Positions 32,143 through 41,594 are shown, numbered from the stretch's first letter. The stretch is 64,000 bases of DNA from Paracoccaceae bacterium (GCA_013003075.1 JABDLJ010000019.1:89759-153758), one strand, 5' to 3'. Numbers and translations are program-made. The notes: generated by a model not told the origin, from the letters alone.

Positions 32143-33036
32143 ATGAAGCGCAAGGTTACGAAAGCCGTCTTTCCAGTAGCTGGGATGGGTACGCGGTTTC
32201 TGCCCGCTACGAAATCCGTTCCTAAGGAGATCATGACACTGGTCGATCGCCCGTTAATCCAATACGCGATCGACGAGGCTCGCGCCGCCGGGATCACCGA
32301 GTTCATATTTGTCACCGCGCGCGGGAAAAGCGCGCTGGAAGACTATTTCGACATGGCGCCCGACCTCGAGGCGCAGCTTGAAAGCTCGGGCAAGAACGAG
32401 CTTCTGGAGATCCTGAAATCGACCAACATGGATTCAGGTGCGATTGCCTATATCCGCCAGCAGCGCGCGATGGGTCTGGGTCACGCTGTCTGGTGCGCGC
32501 GGCGCCTGATCGGGGACGAGCCCTTTGCCGTGATCCTGCCCGATGACGTGATTGCCGCCGACAAGCCCTGCCTTCAGCAGATGGTCGAGGCCTATGAATC
32601 CACCGAGGGCGCTATGGTTGCTGCGATGGAAGTGGCCCCCGAAGCGGTGTCGTCCTACGGTATCCTCGATATTGCCTCCGACGATGGGCAGCTTGTGAAA
32701 GTCCGTGGCATGGTCGAAAAGCCCAAGAAAGAGGTGGCGCCGTCGACTCTTGCGGTCATCGGTCGCTACATTCTCACGCCAAGCGTGCTGCGCAATCTCA
32801 GCAAGCTTGGCAGCGGTGCCGGCGGCGAGATACAGCTGACGGACGCGATCGCTCAGGAAATCCAGAAGGGCCATCCGGTTCACGGTCTGCGGTTCCAGGG
32901 CGACAGGTTCGATTGTGGATCCAAGGCGGGTTTCTTGAAGGCGACGGTCGCTTTCGGGATGGCGCGTGAAGATCTGCGGGACGAGTTCTACCAGTACTTG
33001 GCCGAAACGGTCTCTTTGCAAAAAGCGGCCCAATAA
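32143..33036 (+). CDS. galU: UTP-glucose-1-phosphate uridylyltransferase
   Basis: KAVFPVAGMGTRFLPATKSVPKEIMTLVDRPLIQYAIDEA. Confidence 0.96.
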   Translation: MKRKVTKAVFPVAGMGTRFLPATKSVPKEIMTLVDRPLIQYAIDEARAAGITEFIFVTARGKSALEDYFDMAPDLEAQLESSGKNELLEILKSTNMDSGAIAYIRQQRAMGLGHAVWCARRLIGDEPFAVILPDDVIAADKPCLQQMVEAYESTEGAMVAAMEVAPEAVSSYGILDIASDDGQLVKVRGMVEKPKKEVAPSTLAVIGRYILTPSVLRNLSKLGSGAGGEIQLTDAIAQEIQKGHPVHGLRFQGDRFDCGSKAGFLKATVAFGMAREDLRDEFYQYLAETVSLQKAAQ

Positions 33037-33062
33037 AAACCAAGGGGCAAGGGGCGTTCCAC

Positions 33063-34046
33063 TTGAAGACAGTGCTGGTCACCGGCGGAGCTGGCTATAT
33101 CGGCTCGCATGCCTGCAAGGCGTTGCGAGATGCGGGGATGATCCCTGTTACCTATGACGACCTGTCGACTGGCTGGGCCGATGCGGTGAAGTTCGGCCCG
33201 CTCGAAGTGGGCGATATCACCGATACAAAGCGGCTCGATGCGATCTTCAAGACATATGCGCCAGACGCAGTCATGCATTTCGCCGCCTGCTCGGACATCG
33301 CCGAAAGCGTTCGGGATCCGGGCAAGTACTGGCACAATATCCCCGGCGGCACGCAAGCGGTGGCGGAAGCCGCGCTGAAGGCGGGTTGCACGAAGTTCGT
33401 TCTGTCCTCCACCTGCTCTGTCTACGGCGATCAGGACGGTGTGATCCTGAAAGAGACGAGCACCATCGCCCCGAACAACGCCTATGGCGAGGCCAAACGC
33501 GCGGCCGAGGAGTTTCTTGAAGGCCGGGCCGCCGCCGAGGGCATGCGCAGCGTCATCCTGCGCTACTTCAATGTGGCCGGCGCGGATGAGGACGCCGAGG
33601 TCGGAGAGTGGCACAGGCCCGAAACGCACCTCGTTCCGATCATTCTGGACGTTGCCGAAGGGCGGCGCGACGCAGTTCGGATCTACGGTACCGATTACGC
33701 CACGCCGGACGGCTCTTGCGTACGCGACTATGTGCATGTGACCGACATCGCCGATGCGCATATGCAGGGGCTGGACTGGCTGAAGGCCAATGGCGGTGTC
33801 CGGACCTTCAACCTTGGCACCGGCACCGGGTTTTCGGTCAGAAGCGTCATTGCAGAGGCCGAGGCGATTACCCGCAAGGAAATCCCTGTGCTGGAAGACG
33901 CGCGGCGGCCCGGCGATGCGGCGTCGCTTGTATCGGGCGGTGATCGCGCCAGGCAAGAGCTGGGATGGTCGCCCGACCGGTCCACCCTGCCGCGTATGAT
34001 CAAGGACGCCTGGAGGTGGCACCAGACCGGTGACTACGCCAAGTAA
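33063..34046 (+). CDS. galE: UDP-glucose 4-epimerase
   Basis: VLVTGGAGYIGSHACKAL; SSTCSVYGDQ; RYFNVAGAD; CVRDYVHVTDIADAH. Confidence 0.95.
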   Translation: MKTVLVTGGAGYIGSHACKALRDAGMIPVTYDDLSTGWADAVKFGPLEVGDITDTKRLDAIFKTYAPDAVMHFAACSDIAESVRDPGKYWHNIPGGTQAVAEAALKAGCTKFVLSSTCSVYGDQDGVILKETSTIAPNNAYGEAKRAAEEFLEGRAAAEGMRSVILRYFNVAGADEDAEVGEWHRPETHLVPIILDVAEGRRDAVRIYGTDYATPDGSCVRDYVHVTDIADAHMQGLDWLKANGGVRTFNLGTGTGFSVRSVIAEAEAITRKEIPVLEDARRPGDAASLVSGGDRARQELGWSPDRSTLPRMIKDAWRWHQTGDYAK

Positions 34047-35277
34047 CCCGCCGGCGATCTGCCTTGATGTCACGCGGCTTGTCAGCCGGGTGGGCCGCGG
34101 GCCATTCACCGGTATCGATCGCGTCGAGAACGCCTACCTGGCGCATTTTCTGAAAAACGATGTTCGTCTGTTGGGGCTGTCGCGGACTGCGGCGGGATAT
34201 GTGCTTCTTGATCGGCCTGGATTGGCGGCGCTGAAGGCGCGGCTGGACGGGCGGGCGCAATGGGGCGCGCCTGACCTGATCGGGCGGCTTTCGCGCCGGC
34301 TGCCGCCTGCTCGCAGGGGCGCCGAGGCGGATTTGCGCCGACTGGCCATCGCGCGTGCCGCGCCGCCGCTGCTTGCGCGCTGTCTGGCGCGGCATTTGCC
34401 TGCGGAAACGCTGTATCTCAATGTCGGGCACAGCAACCTGACCCGCCGCGTGTTAAGCGCCGTGCGCGGGGCCAAGGGCGCGCATGTCGCGGTGCTGCTG
34501 CACGATACGATCCCGCTGGACTATCCCGAACACCACGACCCGGCAATCAACGCGGGTTTTGCCCAACGGCTGAGCGCAGTCGCAGAGAAGGCCGACACGA
34601 TCATCGCGAACTCCGAGGCCACCGAGGCGTCCTTGGGCCGGCACTTGTCCAGCTTGCCGCGTCAGCCGAGGATCATCGTCTCGCATCTGGCGGCCGAGCG
34701 GCCTGCAAAGGCAACCGCGTCTTCGGCCGACCTGCTGCCGGACCGCCCGTTTTTTCTCGCGGTGGGCACCGTGACGCCGCGCAAGAACCAGGCGCTTCTT
34801 CTGGATGTCTGGGAAGTCTTGGCAAAAGAGCATGGCGCGGCCACGCCAACGCTCGTCATCGCTGGCGCGCAGGATCCGCGGACCGATGCTGTTGCCGGCA
34901 GGGTCCGGGCCTCTGCGCTGCTGATGCGCCACGTCAAGCTGCACGAGGATCTGAGTGATGCGGCCGTGGCGGCATTGATGGAGCAGGCTGTCGCCGTTCT
35001 GCATCCCAGCTTTTCGGAAGGCTTCGGCTTTGTGCCCATTGAGGCGGCGCTGGCCGGAACCCCGGTGATCTGCGCCGATCTGAGTGTCTATCGCGAGGTT
35101 TTGGGCGATATGCCCGTTTACGCAGACCCAACCGATATGTATCACTGGAAAGGCCTGATCGAAAAGGAAATGCAACAGTCGGGCGGCGAGCAGAAAGTGG
35201 CACGAGAATGGGCAATAGACCCAATGCGTCTGACGTGGGACACGCATATCAACACGGTATTAATCAAGCTGGGATAG
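34030..35277 (+). CDS. Glycosyltransferase family 1/4 protein
   Basis: FFLAVGTVTPRKNQALLLDVWEVLA; PSFSEGFGFVPIEAALAGTPVICADLSVYREVLGD; overlaps galE by 17 bp. Confidence 0.87.
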   Translation: MTTPSNPPAICLDVTRLVSRVGRGPFTGIDRVENAYLAHFLKNDVRLLGLSRTAAGYVLLDRPGLAALKARLDGRAQWGAPDLIGRLSRRLPPARRGAEADLRRLAIARAAPPLLARCLARHLPAETLYLNVGHSNLTRRVLSAVRGAKGAHVAVLLHDTIPLDYPEHHDPAINAGFAQRLSAVAEKADTIIANSEATEASLGRHLSSLPRQPRIIVSHLAAERPAKATASSADLLPDRPFFLAVGTVTPRKNQALLLDVWEVLAKEHGAATPTLVIAGAQDPRTDAVAGRVRASALLMRHVKLHEDLSDAAVAALMEQAVAVLHPSFSEGFGFVPIEAALAGTPVICADLSVYREVLGDMPVYADPTDMYHWKGLIEKEMQQSGGEQKVAREWAIDPMRLTWDTHINTVLIKLG

Positions 35278-35317
35278 CGCGCCCGGGAAGCAACTGCCGG
35301 GTCAAGGGAGCACGTGT

Positions 35318-36328
35318 TTGAGCGCGGTGACGTCATACAGGCTGCGGCTGCAACGCAAGCGGTGGCGAATACGCGCGCTTCGCAAGCGCCGCGAGTTGCG
35401 GATGATTGCCGACCGCACCGCGCAAATCTCGGGCTCGGACGTGCTGTTGTTTTGTACATTGCGCAACGAACTGGTGCGGCTTCCCTACTTCCTGAAATAC
35501 TACCGCACGCTTGGCATCCGGCATTTTCTTTTCGTCGATAACGGCTCTGATGATGGCTCTTTGGAGTATCTGGCCAAGCAGCCCGATGTCTCGGTCTGGC
35601 GCACCGATAAAAGCTACAAGCGGGCGCGGTTCGGGATGGACTGGATGAACTGGCTCTTGCGGAAGTACGCGCATGGCCACTGGGCGCTGACCGTCGATGT
35701 CGATGAATTCTTCATCTTCCCGTTCTGCGACACCCGCTCTATCTCGGCGTTGACCGACTGGCTGGATGCGTCTTCGATCCGCTCGTTTGCCGCGATGCTG
35801 CTGGACATGTACCCAAAGGGCCGGATCGACGCCGAAACCTATCGCGAAGGCCAGAACCCCTTCGACATTGCCAACTGGTTCGACAGCGGCAATTACATGA
35901 TCAGCCAGAACCCGAAGTTCAAAAACCTCTGGATCCAGGGCGGCCCGCGCGCCCGCGCTTTCTTTGCCGACAACCCGGCGCGTGCCCCGGCGCTTAACAA
36001 GATCCCGCTGGTGAGGTGGGACCGCTCGTTCACCTATGTCAGTTCGACCCACAACCTGCTGCCGCGCGGCCTGAACCTGGTCTATGACGAATGGGGTGGT
36101 GAGAAAGCCTCTGGCTGCCTGTTGCATGCCAAGTTCCTCAACACCTTTGCTCAGAAATCGGAAGAAGAGCTGCAGCGGCGTCAGCACTATGCCAACAGTC
36201 ACGAATACCGGGCCTACAACAAGCGGCTGCGCGAAAACCCCGAGTTCTGGTGCAGTTGGTCCGAGAAATACATCAACTGGCGACAGCTTGAGATCCTTGG
36301 GATCATGTCGAAGGGCAACTGGGCATGA
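35318..36328 (+). CDS. Glycosyltransferase family 2-like (GT92/DUF23-type) protein
   Basis: TTG start; LFCTLRNELVRLPYFLKYYRTLGIRHFLFVDNGSDDGS; HWALTVDVDEFFIFP. Confidence 0.82.
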   Translation: MSAVTSYRLRLQRKRWRIRALRKRRELRMIADRTAQISGSDVLLFCTLRNELVRLPYFLKYYRTLGIRHFLFVDNGSDDGSLEYLAKQPDVSVWRTDKSYKRARFGMDWMNWLLRKYAHGHWALTVDVDEFFIFPFCDTRSISALTDWLDASSIRSFAAMLLDMYPKGRIDAETYREGQNPFDIANWFDSGNYMISQNPKFKNLWIQGGPRARAFFADNPARAPALNKIPLVRWDRSFTYVSSTHNLLPRGLNLVYDEWGGEKASGCLLHAKFLNTFAQKSEEELQRRQHYANSHEYRAYNKRLRENPEFWCSWSEKYINWRQLEILGIMSKGNWA

Positions 36329-38022
36329 GCGTCGGGATCGTCATGCTGGTGCACGAGCCCCTGACCCGCGCCGTCGAGGTTGCGCGGCATTGGGCCGAGG
36401 CCGGCTGCCCGATCGTCATTCATGTCGACAGCCAGGTTCGGCCCAAGGCACACAAGTGGTTCGTCGGCGCGCTGTCCGAGTTCGACGACATCCGGTTCTG
36501 CGCCCGCCACCGCTGCGAGTGGGGCACGTGGTCGCTGGTGGCGGCCTCGCAGACGGCCTCGCAGATGATGCTCCACGAGTTTCCCGATGTCCGCCACGTC
36601 TACCTTGCCTCTGGCTCTTGCCTGCCGTTGCGGCCGGTCGAGGAACTGCGCGCGTACCTGGCGGAGAACCCGCGCACCAACTTCATCGAAAGCGTCACTA
36701 CCAAGGATGTGCCGTGGACGATCGGCGGTCTCGACAACGAGCGCTTCACCTTCAGCTTTCCGTTTTCGTGGAAGCGACAGAGGTTTCTCTTCGACCGCTA
36801 CGTTGCCCTGCAGCGGCTTTTGGGTGCCACGCGGCGTCTTCCCGATGGGCTGGTGCCGCATTTGGGCTCGCAATGGTGGTGCCTGACGCGGCAAACATTG
36901 TCGGCAATCCTGGATGATCCAAACCGCGCCATGTACGAGCGCTATTTCCGGAAGGTCTGGATCCCGGACGAAAGCTATTACCAGTCGCTTGTTCGGCTTT
37001 ACTCGGACAAGGTGGAAAGCCGGTCGCTGACCTTGTCGAAGTTCGACTTTCAGGGCAAGCCGCACATCTTCTACGATGACCATCTGCAACTTTTGCGCCG
37101 CTCGGATTGCTTTGTCGCGCGCAAGATATGGCCGCATGCGGATCGGCTTTACGAAAGCTTTCTCAACGACCCCACGACAACCAAGAACCGTGCCGAGCCG
37201 AGCCCAGGCAAGATCGACCGGGTCTTTGCGAAGGCCGTCGACAAGCGAACGCGGGGGCGGGCCGGCCTTGTCATGCAAAGCCGGTTTCCGAACTGGGACT
37301 GGGAGAACGGACGCACCGCCGCGCCCTATTCGGTCTTTGCGGGGTTCTCGGACCTTCTTGATGACTTCGATCAGTGGCTCGCACACTCTACCGGCGCGCG
37401 GGTGCACGGGCATCTGTTTCATCCCAAGCGCGCCGAGTTTTCGGGCGGTCAGCACGTGTTCGCAGGCGGCCTGCCCGACAGTGCCCATTTGCGGGACTAC
37501 AACCCCCAGGCCCTTCTGACCAACCTGATCTGGAACACCCGGGGCGAGCGGCAGTGTTTCCAGTTCGGCCCGCTCGACAATCAGGCGATCGCGCCGTTTC
37601 TGGCAGCCGACCCGAATGTGCAGATCTCGGTGATCAGCGGGGCATGGGCCGTACCGCTTTTCCATTCCAACCGGAATTTCGGCGAGATCCGGACGGTCGC
37701 GGCGCAATTGCAGAAGATCGAAACCGAGTTCCTGGAAATTCTGCGATCGCCACAGACAAAGGCGCGGGCGCGGATCTGGTCGATGGCCGAATTTATCGAG
37801 CAACCGATGGAGCCGCTGCAGACCGTCATCGAAGAGATCGGTCCGCGCTCCGGCGTGCGGCTGACCGAGGCGCCGCGGATCGTGAACCTCGAAGGCTTTG
37901 GGCAGTTTCTGCAGAACCTCAAGAACCAGGGCATGCACCCGCACCTGATGGGCGATTTCCCGGTTACGCTTGATGGCGAGCCCGAAAAGCCATCGGGCCA
38001 TCGGCCCTATTTGGTCAGGTAA
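36325..38022 (+). CDS. Core-2/I-branching (GT14-like) beta-1,6-N-acetylglucosaminyltransferase with C-terminal extension (DUF5927-like)
   Basis: GIVMLVHEPLTRAVEVARHWAEAGCPIVIHVDSQV; VYLASGSCLPLRPVEELRAYL; LGSQWWCLTR; WIPDESYYQSL. Confidence 0.8.
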   Translation: MSVGIVMLVHEPLTRAVEVARHWAEAGCPIVIHVDSQVRPKAHKWFVGALSEFDDIRFCARHRCEWGTWSLVAASQTASQMMLHEFPDVRHVYLASGSCLPLRPVEELRAYLAENPRTNFIESVTTKDVPWTIGGLDNERFTFSFPFSWKRQRFLFDRYVALQRLLGATRRLPDGLVPHLGSQWWCLTRQTLSAILDDPNRAMYERYFRKVWIPDESYYQSLVRLYSDKVESRSLTLSKFDFQGKPHIFYDDHLQLLRRSDCFVARKIWPHADRLYESFLNDPTTTKNRAEPSPGKIDRVFAKAVDKRTRGRAGLVMQSRFPNWDWENGRTAAPYSVFAGFSDLLDDFDQWLAHSTGARVHGHLFHPKRAEFSGGQHVFAGGLPDSAHLRDYNPQALLTNLIWNTRGERQCFQFGPLDNQAIAPFLAADPNVQISVISGAWAVPLFHSNRNFGEIRTVAAQLQKIETEFLEILRSPQTKARARIWSMAEFIEQPMEPLQTVIEEIGPRSGVRLTEAPRIVNLEGFGQFLQNLKNQGMHPHLMGDFPVTLDGEPEKPSGHRPYLVR

Positions 38023-38028
38023 CGCGGG

Positions 38029-39462
38029 ATGGAGCGAGCGGCTTTCACCAGTTTCGTCATCCTGGCCGACATGCGCACCGGCTCGAATGCGCTGGAGGAA
38101 AAGCTGAACGGCTTCGACCGGGTGATGTCCTACGGCGAAGTCTTCAACCCACATTTCATCGGTGGCGCGGGCAAAACAGAGCTATTGGGCATATCGCTGG
38201 AGGCGCGCGAAAAGGACCCCGCGGCGATGCTGTCGAGGATGCGCAAGGCCACCGACGGGCTGGCGGGGTTCCGGCTTTTCAGTGACCACGACCCCAGGGC
38301 GTTTCAGCTGTGCATGGAAGACACGACCTGTGCCAAGATCGTGCTGACCCGCAACCCGGCCGACAGCTATGTGTCGCTGAAAATCGCGCGGGCGACGGGG
38401 CAATGGTGGCTGGGCGATCTGAAGACGGCCAGATCGGCCAAGGCTCAGTTCGATGCGGCAGAGTTCGAGGCCTATATCGAGGGGCTCAAGAGATGGCAGT
38501 CCGCCATTCAACGCGGGCTTCAGACGTCTGGCCAGACAGCCTTTCACATTCACTACGACGATCTGGCCGACAGGCAGATCATTGAAGGCATCGCAGGATT
38601 TCTCGGCGCGGGAGCCGGGCGCGGCAAGCCGCCCAGACGCGGCAAGGTGCAAAACCCCAAGCCGCTTTCCGAGAAGGTCACAAATTTCAAGGAAATGGAG
38701 CGGTCTCTGGCCGCCCGCGATCCCTTCGAACTTGATCGCCTGCCGATCTATGAACCGGTACGCGGCCCCAACGTGCCGGCCTTTGTCACGGCAAGCAAAG
38801 CCCCCTTGCTCTTCATGCCGATCAAGGGCGCCCGCGACGATCAGTTGCGGCAGTGGCTGGCAGCGCTGGATGACAAGGCGCCCGACGAGCTTGAAACCGG
38901 TCACAGCCAGAAGACGCTGCGGCGCTGGCTGCGGCAAACCCGGCCGCATACGGTCTTTTCGGTGATCGCGCATCCGCTGGAGCGGGCGCATACCGCGTTC
39001 TGCCGGCATATTCTGCCCGGCGGGGCAGAGCCCTATCCGGCCATCCGAGATGCGCTGGTGCGCAACTACAAGCTTGAGCTTCCGCAATCGGCGGATGATG
39101 CAGGCTATGACGCCAAGGCGCACCGGGCGGCGCTGGGCCGCTTCCTGGCGTTTCTGCAGGGCAATCTTGGCGGCCAGACCTCGGTGCGGGTCGATGGCGC
39201 ATGGGCGTCGCAAACGGCGATCCTGCAGGCAATGGCGCAAATCGCGATCCCCGAGCGCTTGCTGCGAGCCGATCGGCTGGCCGAAGACCTTTCGGCAATC
39301 GCCAAGCTGCACGGGGCCAGTGCGCCCGACCTAGCTGCGGTGCCCGAGTTCAGAATCGGGCTGAAGGACATCTACGATGCCGAACTTGAGAAGTTAGCCC
39401 AGAAGGCCTATCGCCGCGACTACATAATGTTCGGGTTCAAGACCTGGACAATCGGACGCTAG
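38029..39462 (+). CDS. Sulfotransferase, apparently two-module (Stf0/NodH-like N-half, Sulfotransfer_2-like C-half)
   Basis: N-half 5'-PSB-like RTGSNALEEKL and 3'-PB-like VLTRNPADSYVSLKIA; C-half LLFMPIKGARDDQLRQWL, FSVIAHPLERAHTAFCRHIL, LEKLAQKAYRRDYIMFGF. Confidence 0.78.
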   Translation: MERAAFTSFVILADMRTGSNALEEKLNGFDRVMSYGEVFNPHFIGGAGKTELLGISLEAREKDPAAMLSRMRKATDGLAGFRLFSDHDPRAFQLCMEDTTCAKIVLTRNPADSYVSLKIARATGQWWLGDLKTARSAKAQFDAAEFEAYIEGLKRWQSAIQRGLQTSGQTAFHIHYDDLADRQIIEGIAGFLGAGAGRGKPPRRGKVQNPKPLSEKVTNFKEMERSLAARDPFELDRLPIYEPVRGPNVPAFVTASKAPLLFMPIKGARDDQLRQWLAALDDKAPDELETGHSQKTLRRWLRQTRPHTVFSVIAHPLERAHTAFCRHILPGGAEPYPAIRDALVRNYKLELPQSADDAGYDAKAHRAALGRFLAFLQGNLGGQTSVRVDGAWASQTAILQAMAQIAIPERLLRADRLAEDLSAIAKLHGASAPDLAAVPEFRIGLKDIYDAELEKLAQKAYRRDYIMFGFKTWTIGR

Positions 39463-39923
39463 GCTGCGTGCGAGGACTGCCGCTCGGTCAGGATGGTGTA
39501 AAGCGTCTGGATATCGGTATTCGAGCGCAGCATCGACACCTTGCCTGACACCCGCATCATGCGAGAGACCAGCGCCAGCGCCTTGAGGTGATCGACGCCG
39601 GCATCCTCCGGTGCAAACAGCGCGAAGATCAGATCGACCGGCTGGCGGTCGACCGCCGAAAATTCCAGCGGCTTTTCAACGCGGATGAACGCGCCCACGA
39701 CCTTGTCGAGGCCGTCAAGCCGTGCGTGAGGCAGCGCGATGCCATTGCCTACACCGGTGGGGCCAAGGGTCTCGCGCTCCTGAAGAGCGTCGAGCACAAG
39801 TCCCGAGTTCAGACCGTGTGTTTGCTCCATCAGGTCGCCAAGTTCCTGGAACAGCCGTTTCTTGCTGCTGACGGACGGGAAGATCTTCACCGCCTCCGGG
39901 CCGAGGATGTCTGCAAGTTGCAT
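39459..39923 (-). CDS. ptsN: PTS IIA-like nitrogen regulatory protein
   Basis: GPTGVGNGIALPHARLDGLDKVVGAFIRVEKPLEF. Confidence 0.93.
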   Translation of the reverse strand: MQLADILGPEAVKIFPSVSSKKRLFQELGDLMEQTHGLNSGLVLDALQERETLGPTGVGNGIALPHARLDGLDKVVGAFIRVEKPLEFSAVDRQPVDLIFALFAPEDAGVDHLKALALVSRMMRVSGKVSMLRSNTDIQTLYTILTERQSSHAA

Positions 39924-39968
39924 GCGCGATTGTCTCTTTGCTTTTCAGGTCCGTTGGACTGGCTGGGA

Positions 39969-40538
39969 TCAGCTGGGATCGATCCAGCCGATATTTCCAT
40001 CATCGCGGCGATAGACGATGTTCACGCCGCTCGAGTTCCCTTCCTTGCGGAACACCAGCACCGGGGCTCCGGCCAATTCCATTTGCATCACGGCCTCGCC
40101 GACGGTCAGCGACGGTATCTTCGCTTCCATCTCGGCTATGATCATCGGCTGAAGCGTGTCGGGCTCTGATTCTGCCGCTTCGTCCGATCCGGCGAGGATA
40201 TAAGAGGAAGCGCCCATGAGTTCAACCGGTTCCGACCGCTCGCGGTGGTGGTCCTTCAGCCGGCGCTTGTAACGGCGCAGCTGTTTTTCCATTTTTTCGG
40301 CGCAGCTGTCGAATGCGGCATAGATTTCGTTTTCGCTTGCTTTCGCAGAGGCCGTCAGACCGGTCGAAAGATGCACCGTGGCTTCGCATACGAACTCGTG
40401 AGCGCTCTTTGAGAAGATGACATTGGCGTCGGTCGGCCGTTCGGCGTATTTCTGAACGACGGCATCAAGCTCGGTCTTTACATGTGTCTGCAAGGCATTG
40501 CCGATGTCGATCTGTTTTCCGCTGATCTGGTACCGCAT
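39969..40538 (-). CDS. hpf: Ribosome hibernation-promoting factor, long form (HPF/RaiA)
   Basis: MRYQISGKQIDIGNALQTHVKTELDAV; C-terminal EMEAKIPSLTVGEAVMQMELAGAPVLVFRKEGNSSGVNIVYRRDDGNIGWIDPS. Confidence 0.93.
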   Translation of the reverse strand: MRYQISGKQIDIGNALQTHVKTELDAVVQKYAERPTDANVIFSKSAHEFVCEATVHLSTGLTASAKASENEIYAAFDSCAEKMEKQLRRYKRRLKDHHRERSEPVELMGASSYILAGSDEAAESEPDTLQPMIIAEMEAKIPSLTVGEAVMQMELAGAPVLVFRKEGNSSGVNIVYRRDDGNIGWIDPS

Positions 40539-40558
40539 ATTCTCTCCTCTTTTGCACT

Positions 40559-40575
40559 GTAAACCAAAGGTTTAC
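40559..40575 (-). promoter_or_regulatory. Perfect inverted repeat in the hpf upstream region
   Basis: GTAAACC-AAA-GGTTTAC, about 20 bp upstream of the hpf start. Confidence 0.4.
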
Positions 40576-40835
40576 GGCGACAGCCCTGTGAGGTCTGCAA
40601 CTATTTTCGTTCACTGATATCGGAAGCCGGTCTGGCCCCGGACGGGGCCCCTTTCCTCACTGGCGCATCTTCTTTTGGATGCCGCCTCTTGAATGTCTGA
40701 TACTGCATTGGGCCCATTTGGAGGCATTTGAGCCCCCGCTGTCAATCGAAAGGCGCGCGCCGGCGCAACAGACATCAGACCGCTTCCCAGATATAGCGAA
40801 TGCGCCGATCCGGCATACAAGAGGGCGGGTGTTCG

Positions 40836-41594
40836 TCAGCCGATTTTGAAGTTCTGACCAAGGTAGACGCGGCGTACATTCTCGTCTCGTACCACCTCGT
40901 CGGTGGTGCCGCTCATCATCACCTGTCCGTCGTGGAGGATGTACGCCCGGTCAACAATCTCGAGCGTTTCGCGCACATTGTGGTCGGTAATCAGAACGCC
41001 AAGCCCGCGATCCTTGAGGTGCGAGACTAGGGTGCGAATCTCTCCAACGGCGATAGGATCCACCCCGGCGAAGGGTTCGTCCAGCAGAAGGTACTTGGGA
41101 TTGGCCGCAAGGCAGCGCGCGATCTCGACCCGCCGCCGCTCGCCGCCCGACAGCGACAGCGCCGGGGCGCGGCGCAGGTGCGTGATCGAGAAATCCGACA
41201 ACAGCTCGTCCAGCCGTTCGTGCCGCTTGTGAAGGTCGCGCTCGGTGATCTCGAGAATGGCGAGGATATTGTCCTCGACGCTGAGACCGCGGAAAATCGA
41301 GACTTCCTGCGGCAGATAGCCGATCCCAAGGCGCGCCCGCCGGTACATCGGCAGGAAGGTCACATCGCGGCCATCGACGATCACCCTGCCGCCCTCGGGG
41401 TTCACCAGCCCGGCAACCGCGTAGAAGGTCGTCGTCTTGCCCGATCCATTCGGTCCCAGAAGCGCAACCACCTCGCCGCGCTCAAGCCGCATACTGACAT
41501 CGCGGATCACCACGCGCTTTTTATAGCTTTTGCGCAGGTTGATGACGTCCAGGCCCTGACGGCCTTCGGCGATGCGAAGATCGGGGGCGTTCAT
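40836..41594 (-). CDS. lptB: LPS export ABC transporter ATP-binding protein
   Basis: LLGPNGSGKTTTFYAVAGLV; LSGGERRRVEIARCLA; LLLDEPFAGVDPIAVGEI. Confidence 0.96.
   Translation of the reverse strand: MNAPDLRIAEGRQGLDVINLRKSYKKRVVIRDVSMRLERGEVVALLGPNGSGKTTTFYAVAGLVNPEGGRVIVDGRDVTFLPMYRRARLGIGYLPQEVSIFRGLSVEDNILAILEITERDLHKRHERLDELLSDFSITHLRRAPALSLSGGERRRVEIARCLAANPKYLLLDEPFAGVDPIAVGEIRTLVSHLKDRGLGVLITDHNVRETLEIVDRAYILHDGQVMMSGTTDEVVRDENVRRVYLGQNFKIG

Noticed and set aside
30690-32315. 541-aa ORF antisense to cysQ end, GT2 and galU start
   Set aside because: Shadow ORF; the plus-strand genes have recognisable catalytic motifs.
36214-38154. 646-aa ORF antisense to glycosyltransferase/sulfotransferase genes
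   Set aside because: Compositional shadow ORF crossing three well-supported plus-strand genes.
40634-40649. GGCCCCG-GA-CGGGGCC inverted repeat as an lptB terminator
   Set aside because: Only a 2-nt loop and no T-run on the minus strand; function cannot be supported.
40611-40820. 69-aa ORF in the lptB-hpf gap considered as an rpoN remnant
   Set aside because: No RpoN box or sigma54-like sequence (e.g. ARRTVAKYR) in the translation; treated as non-coding.
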